A stretch of 12,959 bases of DNA from an uncultured Ruminococcus sp. (GTDB taxonomy: Bacteria > Bacillota > Clostridia > Oscillospirales > Acutalibacteraceae), in the NCBI GenBank assembly GCA_902773155.1, contig CACYDK010000197.1:1-12959 (forward strand), in the 5' to 3' direction. The position numbers and the translations under genes are program-made. The notes beneath the pieces were generated by a model, which worked only from the letters and a program-made list of their open reading frames with translations, was not told where the DNA came from and did no database searches. Below, in pieces: positions 1 to 6,452 of the stretch (the first letter of the stretch is position 1; every line of letters begins with the position of its first letter).

Positions 1-1629
1 CCTCATCGGCAGATTAACCGCGAGCAGGGTGCAAATCGGGACGCTTACCGCGGTCATAACGGCGAGCGTATCGACAGCGCCGGTGAACGATGAGTACATA
101 AAGCCGTAAGCCACGGCCACGACCAGCGCGCAGATCGTCGTTATAGGGGCGATTTTCCCGGCCAGATCCTCGCTCGGGTCGGGCGCGTAGGATATTTTAA
201 GGAAGTTTGACAGGAACTTTGTGCGGTGGTGGTAGGTGATGATCGGCTGGTCGTATACGGTGCCGCTCATCATCTTTCCGGCGATTTCCTCATTTGTATA
301 AATCTTAACGGCGTGAGTCGGAGCCTCGCCGGAGATGAATTTAAAGTTATCCTTGACCCTGAGCACCATCATCATCTTTCCGAGACAGTTGCACAGGAAG
401 CCCACCGTCACAATAACGGTGTAGAAGCTAATATCGAAGCCGGTCATACCGACCATGAGGAACAGCGAAACTATCGCCTGTATCCCCATTCCGATCGAGC
501 CTATTGCCAGAGCTGTGTCGGAGTTTCCGCGAAGCTTTATGAGCGGAGTGAGTCCGGAGAGGATAGTAATACGGTTAATAAATATAACCCCGCCGGCAAT
601 AAGAAAATTGACTATAGCGTATATCATAGGGGCGTTCGGGATCGCCTTTATCAGTCCGTCGCCAAAGAAGGCCGTGATCACCGTCAAAATCAGCGTTATG
701 AGGGTAATAATGCTCATAACGAAGCTTCTCATAAACAGCTTTCTGATATTGAGGTTGAGCTCGTAGAGTATGCTCTTGGTATCCTCGCGTCCGCCGTAAT
801 CCTCAACGGTAACAACCTGATCCGCCGGTAAATCGGAATCGTCAGAGGAGTCGCCGGAAAAGAAGCCGACCACTGCGGAAAGCACTTTTTCCTTTGCCGG
901 GCGGGTATCGCCCTTCTGCGGAAGATTCTCGACCTTTGCGAATTCCTCCTTGATGACCTGAGAGATCGACGGGTTTTTCGAGCGGAGATACTGCTCGTAC
1001 TCGCCTCTTACAACCGAGGAAAAACGCCCGGCCTTTACGTGAACCATCTCGACCTCGCTGTCCTGGCGGTAAACCGGGACCTTAGACTCGATCGTGCGCG
1101 CGTCGGGCGAGGGCTTTTTAACTCCGAACTTCTTTTCGTAATTACCGGCGTAGGAATCGCCCTTAAGAATGTTCAGCGATTCGTCGCCTGTGCCGAACAT
1201 CGTTCCGATCTCGGGGTCGACGTCGGAGAGCTCAGGGCTGTCCTCGATGACGTCCTCGGCGATTTTTGCGCCCTCGGGGATTTCGGGGGTAAGGCGAACG
1301 ATATGGTCGTCGGTCGAATCCATGAGGATCTCAGCCTGCATGGTCGTGGCGTTTTTCTCGCCCTTTATTTCGGAATCGCTCACCGGCTTGTCCTCAAGCT
1401 CGAGCGGATTGCTGTTTGTTAAGCGCACCTTTTTATCGGCTGTGCTGAAAATCTCGTCCATCTCGGGACGCGCTCCGTATTTTTCGGCGGCCTTGCGCAT
1501 AGCGTCCCGCTCCGAAATATAGCGGGTTTCGGCGAGTATCTGTTCAAGCTTGAACTCGTCCTCGCGCATTTCCTCCGCGGAGCCTGAGATATCAATTTTT
1601 TGAGAATCCTGAATCGGTTTTTTCTTCAT
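1..1629 (-). CDS. large polytopic membrane protein, N-terminal part (cut by window edge)
   Basis: An uninterrupted minus-strand frame of 543 codons begins at ATG 1629 and leaves the window at base 1 with no stop. The start is preceded by AGGAG at good spacing; this site overlaps the rlmB stop 10 bases upstream, so the two genes are almost certainly cotranscribed. About the first 295 residues are hydrophilic and acidic with no signal peptide, so this part is presumably cytoplasmic. Then come hydrophobic segments at roughly 300-320, 331-350, 368-392 and 398-415, a soluble stretch of about 70 residues, and two more segments near 489-510 and 515-540. The last segment holds VPICTLLAVNLP, a proline-kinked helix. 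Paired helices, a soluble block, then another pair vaguely recalls P-type ATPases, but the diagnostic DKTG part would lie outside the window. I do not recognise the family with confidence. Confidence 0.85.
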   Translation of the reverse strand, partial: MKKKPIQDSQKIDISGSAEEMREDEFKLEQILAETRYISERDAMRKAAEKYGARPEMDEIFSTADKKVRLTNSNPLELEDKPVSDSEIKGEKNATTMQAEILMDSTDDHIVRLTPEIPEGAKIAEDVIEDSPELSDVDPEIGTMFGTGDESLNILKGDSYAGNYEKKFGVKKPSPDARTIESKVPVYRQDSEVEMVHVKAGRFSSVVRGEYEQYLRSKNPSISQVIKEEFAKVENLPQKGDTRPAKEKVLSAVVGFFSGDSSDDSDLPADQVVTVEDYGGREDTKSILYELNLNIRKLFMRSFVMSIITLITLILTVITAFFGDGLIKAIPNAPMIYAIVNFLIAGGVIFINRITILSGLTPLIKLRGNSDTALAIGSIGMGIQAIVSLFLMVGMTGFDISFYTVIVTVGFLCNCLGKMMMVLRVKDNFKFISGEAPTHAVKIYTNEEIAGKMMSGTVYDQPIITYHHRTKFLSNFLKISYAPDPSEDLAGKIAPITTICALVVAVAYGFMYSSFTGAVDTLAVMTAVSVPICTLLAVNLPMR

Positions 1630-1639
1630 CGTATTACTC

Positions 1640-2386
1640 CTATCTCTTTGAGGCCACGGCATACATAAGCACGCCGGCAGCGACAGAGGCGTTGAGAGAA
1701 TTAATCCTGCCCTTCATCGGAAGCGAAACGAGCTGATCGCATTTTTCCCGAACCAAGCGGCCTATGCCCTTGCCCTCGTTTCCGATAACGAGCGCGCACG
1801 CGCCGGAAAAATCGCAGTCACAGTAGCTTACGCCGTCCATATCGGCGCCGTAGATCCAAACTCCATCTTTCTTGAGGCGTTCGAGGGTCTGGGCGATATT
1901 GGTAACTCTAGCAACGGGAACATACTCGACCGCTCCCGCGCTCGCCTTTCCCACGGCATAGCTCAAGGTCGCGCTTCTGCGCTTGGGAATAATAACTCCG
2001 TGAGCGCCGGCGCACTCGGCCGTACGTATTATCGCGCCGAGGTTGTGCGGATCCTCGATCTCGTCGAGCACTATTATAAAGGGCTTCTCTCCCCTTTCCT
2101 CGGCAAGCGCGAGAATATCCTCCACACCGGAGTATTCCTTAACCGCTGCGAAAGCGATTATCCCCTGGTGGTTCATTCCCTTGGCGAGAAAATCGAGTTT
2201 CTTGGGATCCACTTCCTTCACGGGAATATCCTGCTTTTTTGCGCGGGCGATTATTCCGACAACCGCTCCGCTCCGCTCGCCTCTGGCGACAAGCACGCGG
2301 TCGATCGTGCGCGAGGAACGAAGAGCCTCGCTGACGGGGTTTCTGCCTACGATAATGTCGTCGGGCTGTCTTTTTTCGTCATTCAT
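1640..2386 (-). CDS. rlmB: 23S rRNA (guanosine-2'-O-)-methyltransferase RlmB, SpoU/TrmH family
   Basis: This 248-residue protein has the layout of RlmB/TrmH-type SPOUT methyltransferases, which move a methyl group from SAM to a ribose 2'-OH in RNA. An N-terminal substrate-binding domain (residues 8-80, beginning IIVGRNPVSEAL) precedes the knotted catalytic domain. All three SpoU motifs are present: NLGAIIRTAE near 115-124 with the catalytic-type Arg, VIGNEGKGI near 200-208, and SLPMKGRINSLNASVAAG near 221-238. Length matches the family. The start at 2386 has AGAGG upstream and follows an extended -10 promoter at 2423-2431. The membrane protein gene follows 10 bases downstream. Family assignment is strong. 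The exact target (G2251 of 23S rRNA in E. coli RlmB) is inferred; another rRNA or tRNA ribose remains possible for this broad family. Confidence 0.93.
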   Translation of the reverse strand: MNDEKRQPDDIIVGRNPVSEALRSSRTIDRVLVARGERSGAVVGIIARAKKQDIPVKEVDPKKLDFLAKGMNHQGIIAFAAVKEYSGVEDILALAEERGEKPFIIVLDEIEDPHNLGAIIRTAECAGAHGVIIPKRRSATLSYAVGKASAGAVEYVPVARVTNIAQTLERLKKDGVWIYGADMDGVSYCDCDFSGACALVIGNEGKGIGRLVREKCDQLVSLPMKGRINSLNASVAAGVLMYAVASKR

Positions 2387-2422
2387 AAGCGTTATCCTCT
2401 TGATATTTTAATCCAGTTTTGT

Positions 2423-2431
2423 ATTATAACA
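2423..2431 (-). promoter_or_regulatory. extended -10 promoter for rlmB
   Basis: On the minus strand the sequence reads TGTTATAAT, a perfect TATAAT with the TGn extension, about 37 bases before the rlmB start codon. No good -35 is visible at 16-18 bases (ATCATT at best), which fits an extended -10 promoter. The expected transcript start is near 2416, giving a leader of roughly 30 bases. Confidence 0.6.
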
Positions 2432-2460
2432 AAAATACCGCGCAAAATGATTTATTTAAA

Positions 2461-2476
2461 GAATTATAGTTAATTC
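2461..2476. promoter_or_regulatory. 6-bp inverted repeat upstream of rlmB
   Basis: GAATTATAGTTAATTC is a perfect inverted repeat (GAATTA, four-base centre, TAATTC). It lies about 32 bases upstream of the rlmB -10 and contains a second TATAAT on the minus strand (2463-2468). It could be an operator or a chance AT-rich palindrome. Confidence 0.25.
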
Positions 2477-2523
2477 AATGCGAAACGCGGAGTCATTTGG
2501 TAAATTGAGCCGTAATCATTTAC

Positions 2524-2554
2524 TAAAAGAAAAAAGAGCCGGCAAAGCCGACTC
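2524..2554 (-). terminator. rho-independent terminator of the DUF6465 gene
   Basis: On the minus strand GAGTCGGC, a three-base loop TTT, and GCCGGCTC form an 8-bp stem with one G-T wobble (2536-2554), directly followed by a run of T residues broken by one C. It begins about 20 bases after the stop codon at 2574 and separates this gene from rlmB. Confidence 0.88.
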
Positions 2555-2573
2555 CTTAGTATCTCTATTGTTA

Positions 2574-3053
2574 TTAGCAGAAGAATACGTCCATTTCCTT
2601 CTCTTCGCCGTCGGCAACAAAGTAAGCCTTGCTCTCCTCGGGCTTGAGGTATACTGTAATCTCCTTAGCGGCCTTGCCGTTTGTGAGCTTAATGTTCTGT
2701 ACAACCTCGTCGATGGAAACCTGAACTCCGCCGAACTCTACAAAAACCTCAACCTTTGTGGCCTCAGCCTTCTTAGCAGTTGTCTTTTTAGCGGCAGTTT
2801 TCTTAGCAGGAGCCTTCTTAGCGGCAGCCTTCTTAGCAGGAGCCTTCTTCTCCTCAGCCTTAGCTTCTACAGCCTTAGCCTCTACAGCCTTAGTCTCTAC
2901 AGTCTTAGCAGCAGCAGTCTTAGCAGCTGTAGCCTTAGTCTCAACAGCCTCAACCTTAGCCTCAGCAGCCTTAGTTGTCTTGGCAGCCTTGGCAGCTGTC
3001 TTAGTAGCGGCAGTCTTTTTCTCTGTCTTAGCCTCAGTTTTCTTTGTAGCCAT
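2574..3053 (-). CDS. DUF6465-type protein with histone-H1-like Lys/Ala-rich tail
   Basis: The protein has 159 residues in two unlike parts. Residues 1-100 are almost only Ala, Lys, Thr, Glu, Val and Pro in short repeats such as KKAPAKKAAAKKAPAKK and KAVEAKAVEAK, much like bacterial histone-H1-like or AlgP-like tails. Residues 101-159 form a compact predicted alpha/beta domain that starts VEVFVEFGG, runs through ITVYLKPEESKAYFVADGE and ends in FFC; this matches my memory of DUF6465, common in Clostridia and of unknown function. The start at 3053 has a textbook AGGAGGT eight bases upstream, a near-consensus promoter and its own terminator. Alanine is mostly GCT/GCA and lysine often AAG, unlike the GCG/GCC-rich neighbours, which suggests high expression. 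Nucleic-acid binding by the basic tail is inference. The family name is from memory, not a search. Confidence 0.88.
   Translation of the reverse strand: MATKKTEAKTEKKTAATKTAAKAAKTTKAAEAKVEAVETKATAAKTAAAKTVETKAVEAKAVEAKAEEKKAPAKKAAAKKAPAKKTAAKKTTAKKAEATKVEVFVEFGGVQVSIDEVVQNIKLTNGKAAKEITVYLKPEESKAYFVADGEEKEMDVFFC
2764..3000 (-). repeat. degenerate 15-bp in-gene repeats coding the Ala/Lys tail
   Basis: Inside the DUF6465 gene the DNA is built of near-identical 15-bp units. One type (plus strand AGCCTTCTTAGCAGG and variants, about 2768-2850) encodes KKAPA/KKAAA. A second (AGCCTTAGCCTCTAC and variants, about 2858-2905) encodes KAVEA. Such tracts readily gain or lose units by slippage, so tail length should vary between strains. 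Confidence 0.8.
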
Positions 3054-3120
3054 AATGTTGACCTCCTATAAATAATAGTAATAATTTCCTTTTTTCAAAA
3101 CACTTTTGGTTACATCCTGT

Positions 3121-3148
3121 ATTATACCTAATATTTTTAAAAAGTCAA
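3121..3148 (-). promoter_or_regulatory. sigma-A-type promoter of the DUF6465 gene
   Basis: The minus strand shows TTGACT (3148-3143), a 16-base AT-rich spacer and a perfect TATAAT (3126-3121). Transcription should start near 3114, leaving a leader of about 60 bases that carries AGGAGGT before the ATG at 3053. It is among the closest matches to consensus in the window. Confidence 0.85.
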
Positions 3149-3297
3149 CGAAAACGCAAAACTTTGTAGCCTTGTACAAATTGAACAATATAATAATTGG
3201 TTTTTATATAAAAAGCACAATAGAAAACGGGCTTTTCGGTAATGCGCACGCAACGCAAAAAACGATCAAGAATGTTCAAAATAATAAGCAAATTCTA
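3149..3297. other. AT-rich spacer between divergent promoters
   Basis: The full gene-free stretch between the divergent genes is 3054-3370. Its ends hold the two promoters and leaders listed separately. In this middle part I see only AT-rich sequence with no convincing ribosome binding site plus ORF, RNA gene or strong hairpin. Confidence 0.6.
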
Positions 3298-3326
3298 TTG
3301 TAATTCCTGTCCGATATTGTTATAAT
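3298..3326 (+). promoter_or_regulatory. sigma-A-type promoter of the AEC transporter gene
   Basis: TTGTAA (3298-3303), a 17-base spacer and a perfect TATAAT (3321-3326) precede the transporter start by about 45 bases. Transcription should begin near 3333. The spacer contains TGTCCGAT (3308-3315), repeated just downstream in the operator-like palindrome. Confidence 0.8.
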
Positions 3327-3336
3327 GTAGTGGGTA

Positions 3337-3354
3337 TGTCCGATTAACCGGACA
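3337..3354. promoter_or_regulatory. operator-like near-palindrome in the AEC leader
   Basis: TGTCCG and CGGACA flank ATTAAC, making an 18-bp near-perfect palindrome with one mismatched pair, placed at about +5 to +22 of the predicted transcript. Its left half TGTCCGAT recurs exactly at 3308-3315, between -35 and -10, 29 bases away. This is the expected arrangement for repressor sites. A leader hairpin is the alternative reading. The cognate regulator is unknown; the nearby WYL protein is a candidate by position only. Confidence 0.45.
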
Positions 3355-3370
3355 GCTAACGGAGAAGCCT

Positions 3371-4297
3371 ATGTTAGATAATCTGATCATTGTAGCGGAG
3401 CAGGTAGCGATACTGTTTATTCTTATCGCGGTCGGCTTCGTCAGCGGAAAAGTAAAACTCATAAACGACGCCGGCGCGAAGCACCTGACGGACATCGTGC
3501 TTTATCTTGCCACGCCCTGCATTATGGTTAAGTCCTTTCAGGACGTAGGGTTCGAGCCGAATCTTGCGTTAAACCTCGGTATCACCGCGATTTGCGCTAC
3601 GCTGATACAGGTTCTTTCGATTTTTGTTTGCAGACTTGTCTACCGCAACAAGGACGAAAGCCGCCGTAAGGTTTTGCAGTTCGGCGCGGTGTTCTCGAAC
3701 TGTGGGTTTATGTCGCTTCCGCTGCAAAACGCGGTGATCGGAAGCAAAGGCGTTTTCTACGGCGCGGTTTTCGTAGCGATATTCAACATCATCGTGTGGA
3801 GCTACGGCCTGGTCGATATGAGCGGAGACCGCAAAAATATAAATCTTAAGAACATCCTTTTAAATCCCGGAGTTTTGGGAGCGGCGGCCTCGTGTCTGTT
3901 CTTTTTCCTGAGGATCGATCTGCCGCCCATAGCGCTCACTCCGATAAGCTACATAGCGGCGCTAAACACTCCTGTACCTATGCTCGTGATCGGCTACTAC
4001 CTCTCGAAAACCGACTTTAAAAAATCGCTACGTGACAAGGGTATCTACGCCGTTACCGCGATGCGGCTCGTCGCTATCCCGGCGGTATCTCTCCTTGTTA
4101 TGAAACTTTGCGGCGTAAGCGGAGATATTCTCGTAGCGTGTACGATCGCCTCGTCGGCTCCCGTAGCCGCCACCACGACGATGTTCGCAACAAAATTCAA
4201 CCGCGACGTTGAGCTCTCTGTGGGGCTTGTATCTGTGACCACGGTGTTGTCGATAATCACTATGCCGCTGATAATCGCGGTTTCGCAGAGCTTGTAG
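3371..4297 (+). CDS. AEC (auxin efflux carrier) family transporter
   Basis: The 308-residue, highly hydrophobic protein has about ten predicted membrane helices in two halves around a short cytoplasmic loop (about 150-162), the size and shape of Mem_trans/AEC carriers. Characteristic stretches are LATPCIMVKSF near 46-56, FSNCGFMSLPL near 108-118 (the broken-helix motif of the first half) and ASSAPVAATTTMFA near 260-273 (its counterpart in the second half). Bacterial members export or exchange small carboxylates and related anions such as malate, but substrate cannot be read from the sequence. The start at 3371 has GGAGA six bases upstream and its own promoter. The WYL regulator follows after 77 bases that hold a hairpin, so joint control is plausible. 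Confidence 0.9.
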   Translation: MLDNLIIVAEQVAILFILIAVGFVSGKVKLINDAGAKHLTDIVLYLATPCIMVKSFQDVGFEPNLALNLGITAICATLIQVLSIFVCRLVYRNKDESRRKVLQFGAVFSNCGFMSLPLQNAVIGSKGVFYGAVFVAIFNIIVWSYGLVDMSGDRKNINLKNILLNPGVLGAAASCLFFFLRIDLPPIALTPISYIAALNTPVPMLVIGYYLSKTDFKKSLRDKGIYAVTAMRLVAIPAVSLLVMKLCGVSGDILVACTIASSAPVAATTTMFATKFNRDVELSVGLVSVTTVLSIITMPLIIAVSQSL

Positions 4298-4307
4298 GGG
4301 CTCGTTT

Positions 4308-4335
4308 GCGCCTTATCCGCCCACGATAAGGCCGC
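4308..4335 (+). terminator. hairpin between AEC transporter and WYL regulator (weak terminator or processing site)
   Basis: GCCTTATC (4310-4317) pairs perfectly with GATAAGGC (4325-4332) around a seven-base loop, and two more outer pairs form if C4333 is bulged. The following sequence has only broken T runs (AATTTCTATTT), so termination is likely partial or absent. It may instead attenuate the downstream regulator or protect a processed mRNA end. Confidence 0.35.
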
Positions 4336-4374
4336 AGGTTCAATTTCTATTTGTGGGTGGAAGGACTTTGGCAA

Positions 4375-5397
4375 ATGGCCAAGAATTCTATGCAGAAGCA
4401 AAAGCTTCTTTATGTGATGAAAATACTGCTGACAAAGACCGACGAAAACCACGGGCTTACTGTCAGCGAAATAATAGATTTGTTAAACAGCTACGGGATC
4501 GCCGGAGAGCGCAAGAGTATTTACGACGATTTACGTGTGCTTGAGAGCTTCGGGCTGGATATCTGCACCGAAAAGTCAAAGACGGTCCGGTATTACATCG
4601 GCTCGCGCGATTTCCAGATTTCGGAGCTGAAGCTGCTCGTGGACGCCATCCAGAGCTCTAAATTCATAACCGAAAAGAAGAGCATTGAGCTGATACGGAA
4701 GCTGGAGGGACTCGCAAGCGAAAACGAAGCGGAGCTTTTGCAGAAGCAGGTGATCATCTCAAACCGCGTAAAAACGGCAAACGAGACCATCTACTACAAT
4801 GTCGACCGGCTCCACGACGCGATCGGACGCAATTTTTCGGTCGTATTTTATTACAACAAATGGGTGCTCGACCTTGGCAGCTCAAAAAAGATCAAGCTCG
4901 AACGCCGCCACGGCGGAAGGCTCTACCGGGTCAGTCCATTCGCGCTTATGTGGGACGACGAAAACTACTATCTGATCGGCTTCGACGAGCTTAGCGAACA
5001 GCTACGGCACTACCGCGTGGACAAGATGGAGAAAATCGAGCTCACCGGAGAAAAGCGCAAGGGCGAAAAGCTTTTTGAAAAGCTTAACCCGGCCGAATAC
5101 GCCAAGTCGACCTTCTCGATGTACGCCGGCGAAAAGACCGCCGTAAGTCTATCGATCGACAAGTCGCTCATCGGCGTAATAGCCGACCGCTTTGGCCAGA
5201 AAGTTTTTATACATGCCGACAGCGAAAACGAAAACAGATTTATCTTGAAAGTAGACGTAAATATAAGCAACCAGTTCTTCGGCTGGCTATTCGCGCTGGG
5301 AGACGGAGTCAAGCTCCTGTCGCCCGCCGGCGCCGCCGAGGCGTACCGCGCGCACTGCGAAAAAGTGCTTATGATGTACAGGGAGGTGAAAGGATGA
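4375..5397 (+). CDS. WYL-domain transcriptional regulator with N-terminal helix-turn-helix
   Basis: The 340-residue protein has a winged HTH at about 8-75 (LTVSEIIDLLNSYGIAGERKS, then YDDLRVLESFG, the DeoR/HTH_11 pattern). A WYL-type domain follows at about 145-222, including RVSPFALMWDDENYYLIGFD and LRHYRVDKMEKIEL, and a WCX-like C-terminal extension at about 255-335. WYL domains bind nucleic-acid or other small ligands and switch DNA binding. I chose ATG 4375 because GGAAGGA ends nine bases before it; an in-frame TTG at 4351 lacks such a site. The stop overlaps the next gene's ATG by four bases (ATGA), so the zinc-ribbon membrane protein is translationally coupled. It may regulate that gene and the AEC transporter; this is inference. 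Confidence 0.9.
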   Translation: MAKNSMQKQKLLYVMKILLTKTDENHGLTVSEIIDLLNSYGIAGERKSIYDDLRVLESFGLDICTEKSKTVRYYIGSRDFQISELKLLVDAIQSSKFITEKKSIELIRKLEGLASENEAELLQKQVIISNRVKTANETIYYNVDRLHDAIGRNFSVVFYYNKWVLDLGSSKKIKLERRHGGRLYRVSPFALMWDDENYYLIGFDELSEQLRHYRVDKMEKIELTGEKRKGEKLFEKLNPAEYAKSTFSMYAGEKTAVSLSIDKSLIGVIADRFGQKVFIHADSENENRFILKVDVNISNQFFGWLFALGDGVKLLSPAGAAEAYRAHCEKVLMMYREVKG

Positions 5398-6377
5398 TTT
5401 GTCCGAGATGCGGAAACGAAATCTCAGATACCGAGACGATATGTCAATTTTGTCATCAGGAAATCAACAGAAATCTGGAGTTCAACGACTTTCGTCACGA
5501 CGGTTTCGTACAAATCAGAAACAAGGATGACGCGAAGACCACTGAGCCCATAAACTATACTCCGAAATACTTCAATATCGCGGAGTTCAATATTTTTGTA
5601 ATCGCTATAGTTTTCATACTCGGCGTTTCGGTTTTCACACTTTTCTCGCTGAGATTCGTACAGCAGAAATTCAACCCCATCCTTCCCACAGAGAGCGTCG
5701 CGCCCTATACCTTCCCCCCCACTCAGCCCCACACAAAAGCGCCGGCTCCGACTGAGGAGGCGACCGTCAAAAATACCGTAAAGAGCTATTCGGTTGAGGA
5801 TATCTACGGAAGCTGGAAAATAAAGGGCACTGCGGAATCCGACGGTGTAGCGATCTCGTACTACACATTCTTCGACGACGGAGTGGTTCAGCAGAATCTC
5901 GGAAGCATAACCTACGGCGGAGTTTTCCGCGATGTGTCCGAGGGCAAGGAAAAGACGATCTACATTATGATCGAGGGAATCCTGGAGGGTGTTTTCGATT
6001 ATACCCTTGAAGGCAACAAGGACGACGGGTATTTTCTCACTATTGAATCAAAATCCGGCAGGAGCTACGTTTTTGAACAAGCCGAGGCCAAGGCCTACAA
6101 GCTCGAGCCAATCGAGAATTTCAAAATCAACGAGGATTTGATAGGGATTTGGGAGACTAAGGACAAAGAAAAGGATTATGAGTTCTACAAAGACGGCACC
6201 CTGATCCGAAACACCGGCTACACCACCACCGAGAGCGTTTGGACGATCGACGCGGACGGAGACATCACTCTTAAGTATATGAAGGAAACCATCCGCACGC
6301 TGAAGCTCGAGTACAAGCTCTCGAAGGATAAAAAGAAGCTCAAAATCAACAACGTACTCTACTACAAAACCAAATAA
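5394..6377 (+). CDS. zinc-ribbon single-pass membrane protein with repeated lipocalin-like extracellular domains
   Basis: The 327-residue protein opens with a zinc ribbon (CPRC at 3-6 and CQFC at 17-20), followed by a polar stretch, one membrane helix (about 64-87), a Pro/Thr-rich linker (about 96-122) and an all-beta-looking outer part. The outer part seems to hold two related units: one starting IYGSWKIKG near 137 with a YTFFDDGVVQ strand, the other starting LIGIWETKDKEKDYEFYKDGT and continuing to VWTIDADGDITLKY. This G-x-W...F-x-D-G-T...W pattern is typical of DUF5640/lipocalin-like repeats in Firmicutes surface proteins. The zinc ribbon should be cytoplasmic and the repeats outside. It starts inside the WYL gene's stop codon, so the two are co-produced. 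Function is unknown; a sensor or envelope role is a guess. Confidence 0.85.
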   Translation: MICPRCGNEISDTETICQFCHQEINRNLEFNDFRHDGFVQIRNKDDAKTTEPINYTPKYFNIAEFNIFVIAIVFILGVSVFTLFSLRFVQQKFNPILPTESVAPYTFPPTQPHTKAPAPTEEATVKNTVKSYSVEDIYGSWKIKGTAESDGVAISYYTFFDDGVVQQNLGSITYGGVFRDVSEGKEKTIYIMIEGILEGVFDYTLEGNKDDGYFLTIESKSGRSYVFEQAEAKAYKLEPIENFKINEDLIGIWETKDKEKDYEFYKDGTLIRNTGYTTTESVWTIDADGDITLKYMKETIRTLKLEYKLSKDKKKLKINNVLYYKTK

Positions 6378-6416
6378 CATAAAATCATAGTCCTGAATAT
6401 GGGACAGCTGTTTCTC

Positions 6417-6422
6417 TATAAT
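6417..6422 (+). promoter_or_regulatory. possible promoter of the small ORF / dagK unit
   Basis: A perfect TATAAT lies 31 bases before the small ORF start. The best -35 is poor (CTGAAT at 6393-6398 with an 18-base spacer). It sits in the first gap after the zinc-ribbon gene, where a new transcription unit could begin. No terminator separates the two genes, so read-through is also possible. Confidence 0.45.
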
Positions 6423-6452
6423 GTAATCAACAACATTAAGGAGGAACAGAAA

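Noticed and set aside
226..1522. Plus-strand open frames of 103-201 codons
   Set aside because: They lie antisense to the continuous 543-codon minus-strand gene, have odd composition and no ribosome binding sites; they are shadows of its codon bias.
2764..3000. Possible CRISPR or tandem-repeat array
   Set aside because: The 15-bp units are in-frame codon repeats without spacers and encode the protein tail.
2478..3075. Plus-strand Leu/Ser-rich frames opposite the DUF6465 gene
   Set aside because: The Leu/Ser and Ala/Val repeats simply mirror the Ala/Lys codon repeats of the real minus-strand gene, which has the promoter, Shine-Dalgarno and terminator.
3106..3303. 65-codon plus-strand frame in the divergent spacer
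   Set aside because: No ribosome binding site, and it overlaps both promoters; composition looks like AT-rich non-coding DNA.
4351..4374. TTG 4351 as start of the WYL regulator
   Set aside because: GGAAGGA is correctly spaced for ATG 4375 and lies inside this proposed extension; the extra eight residues match nothing in the HTH.
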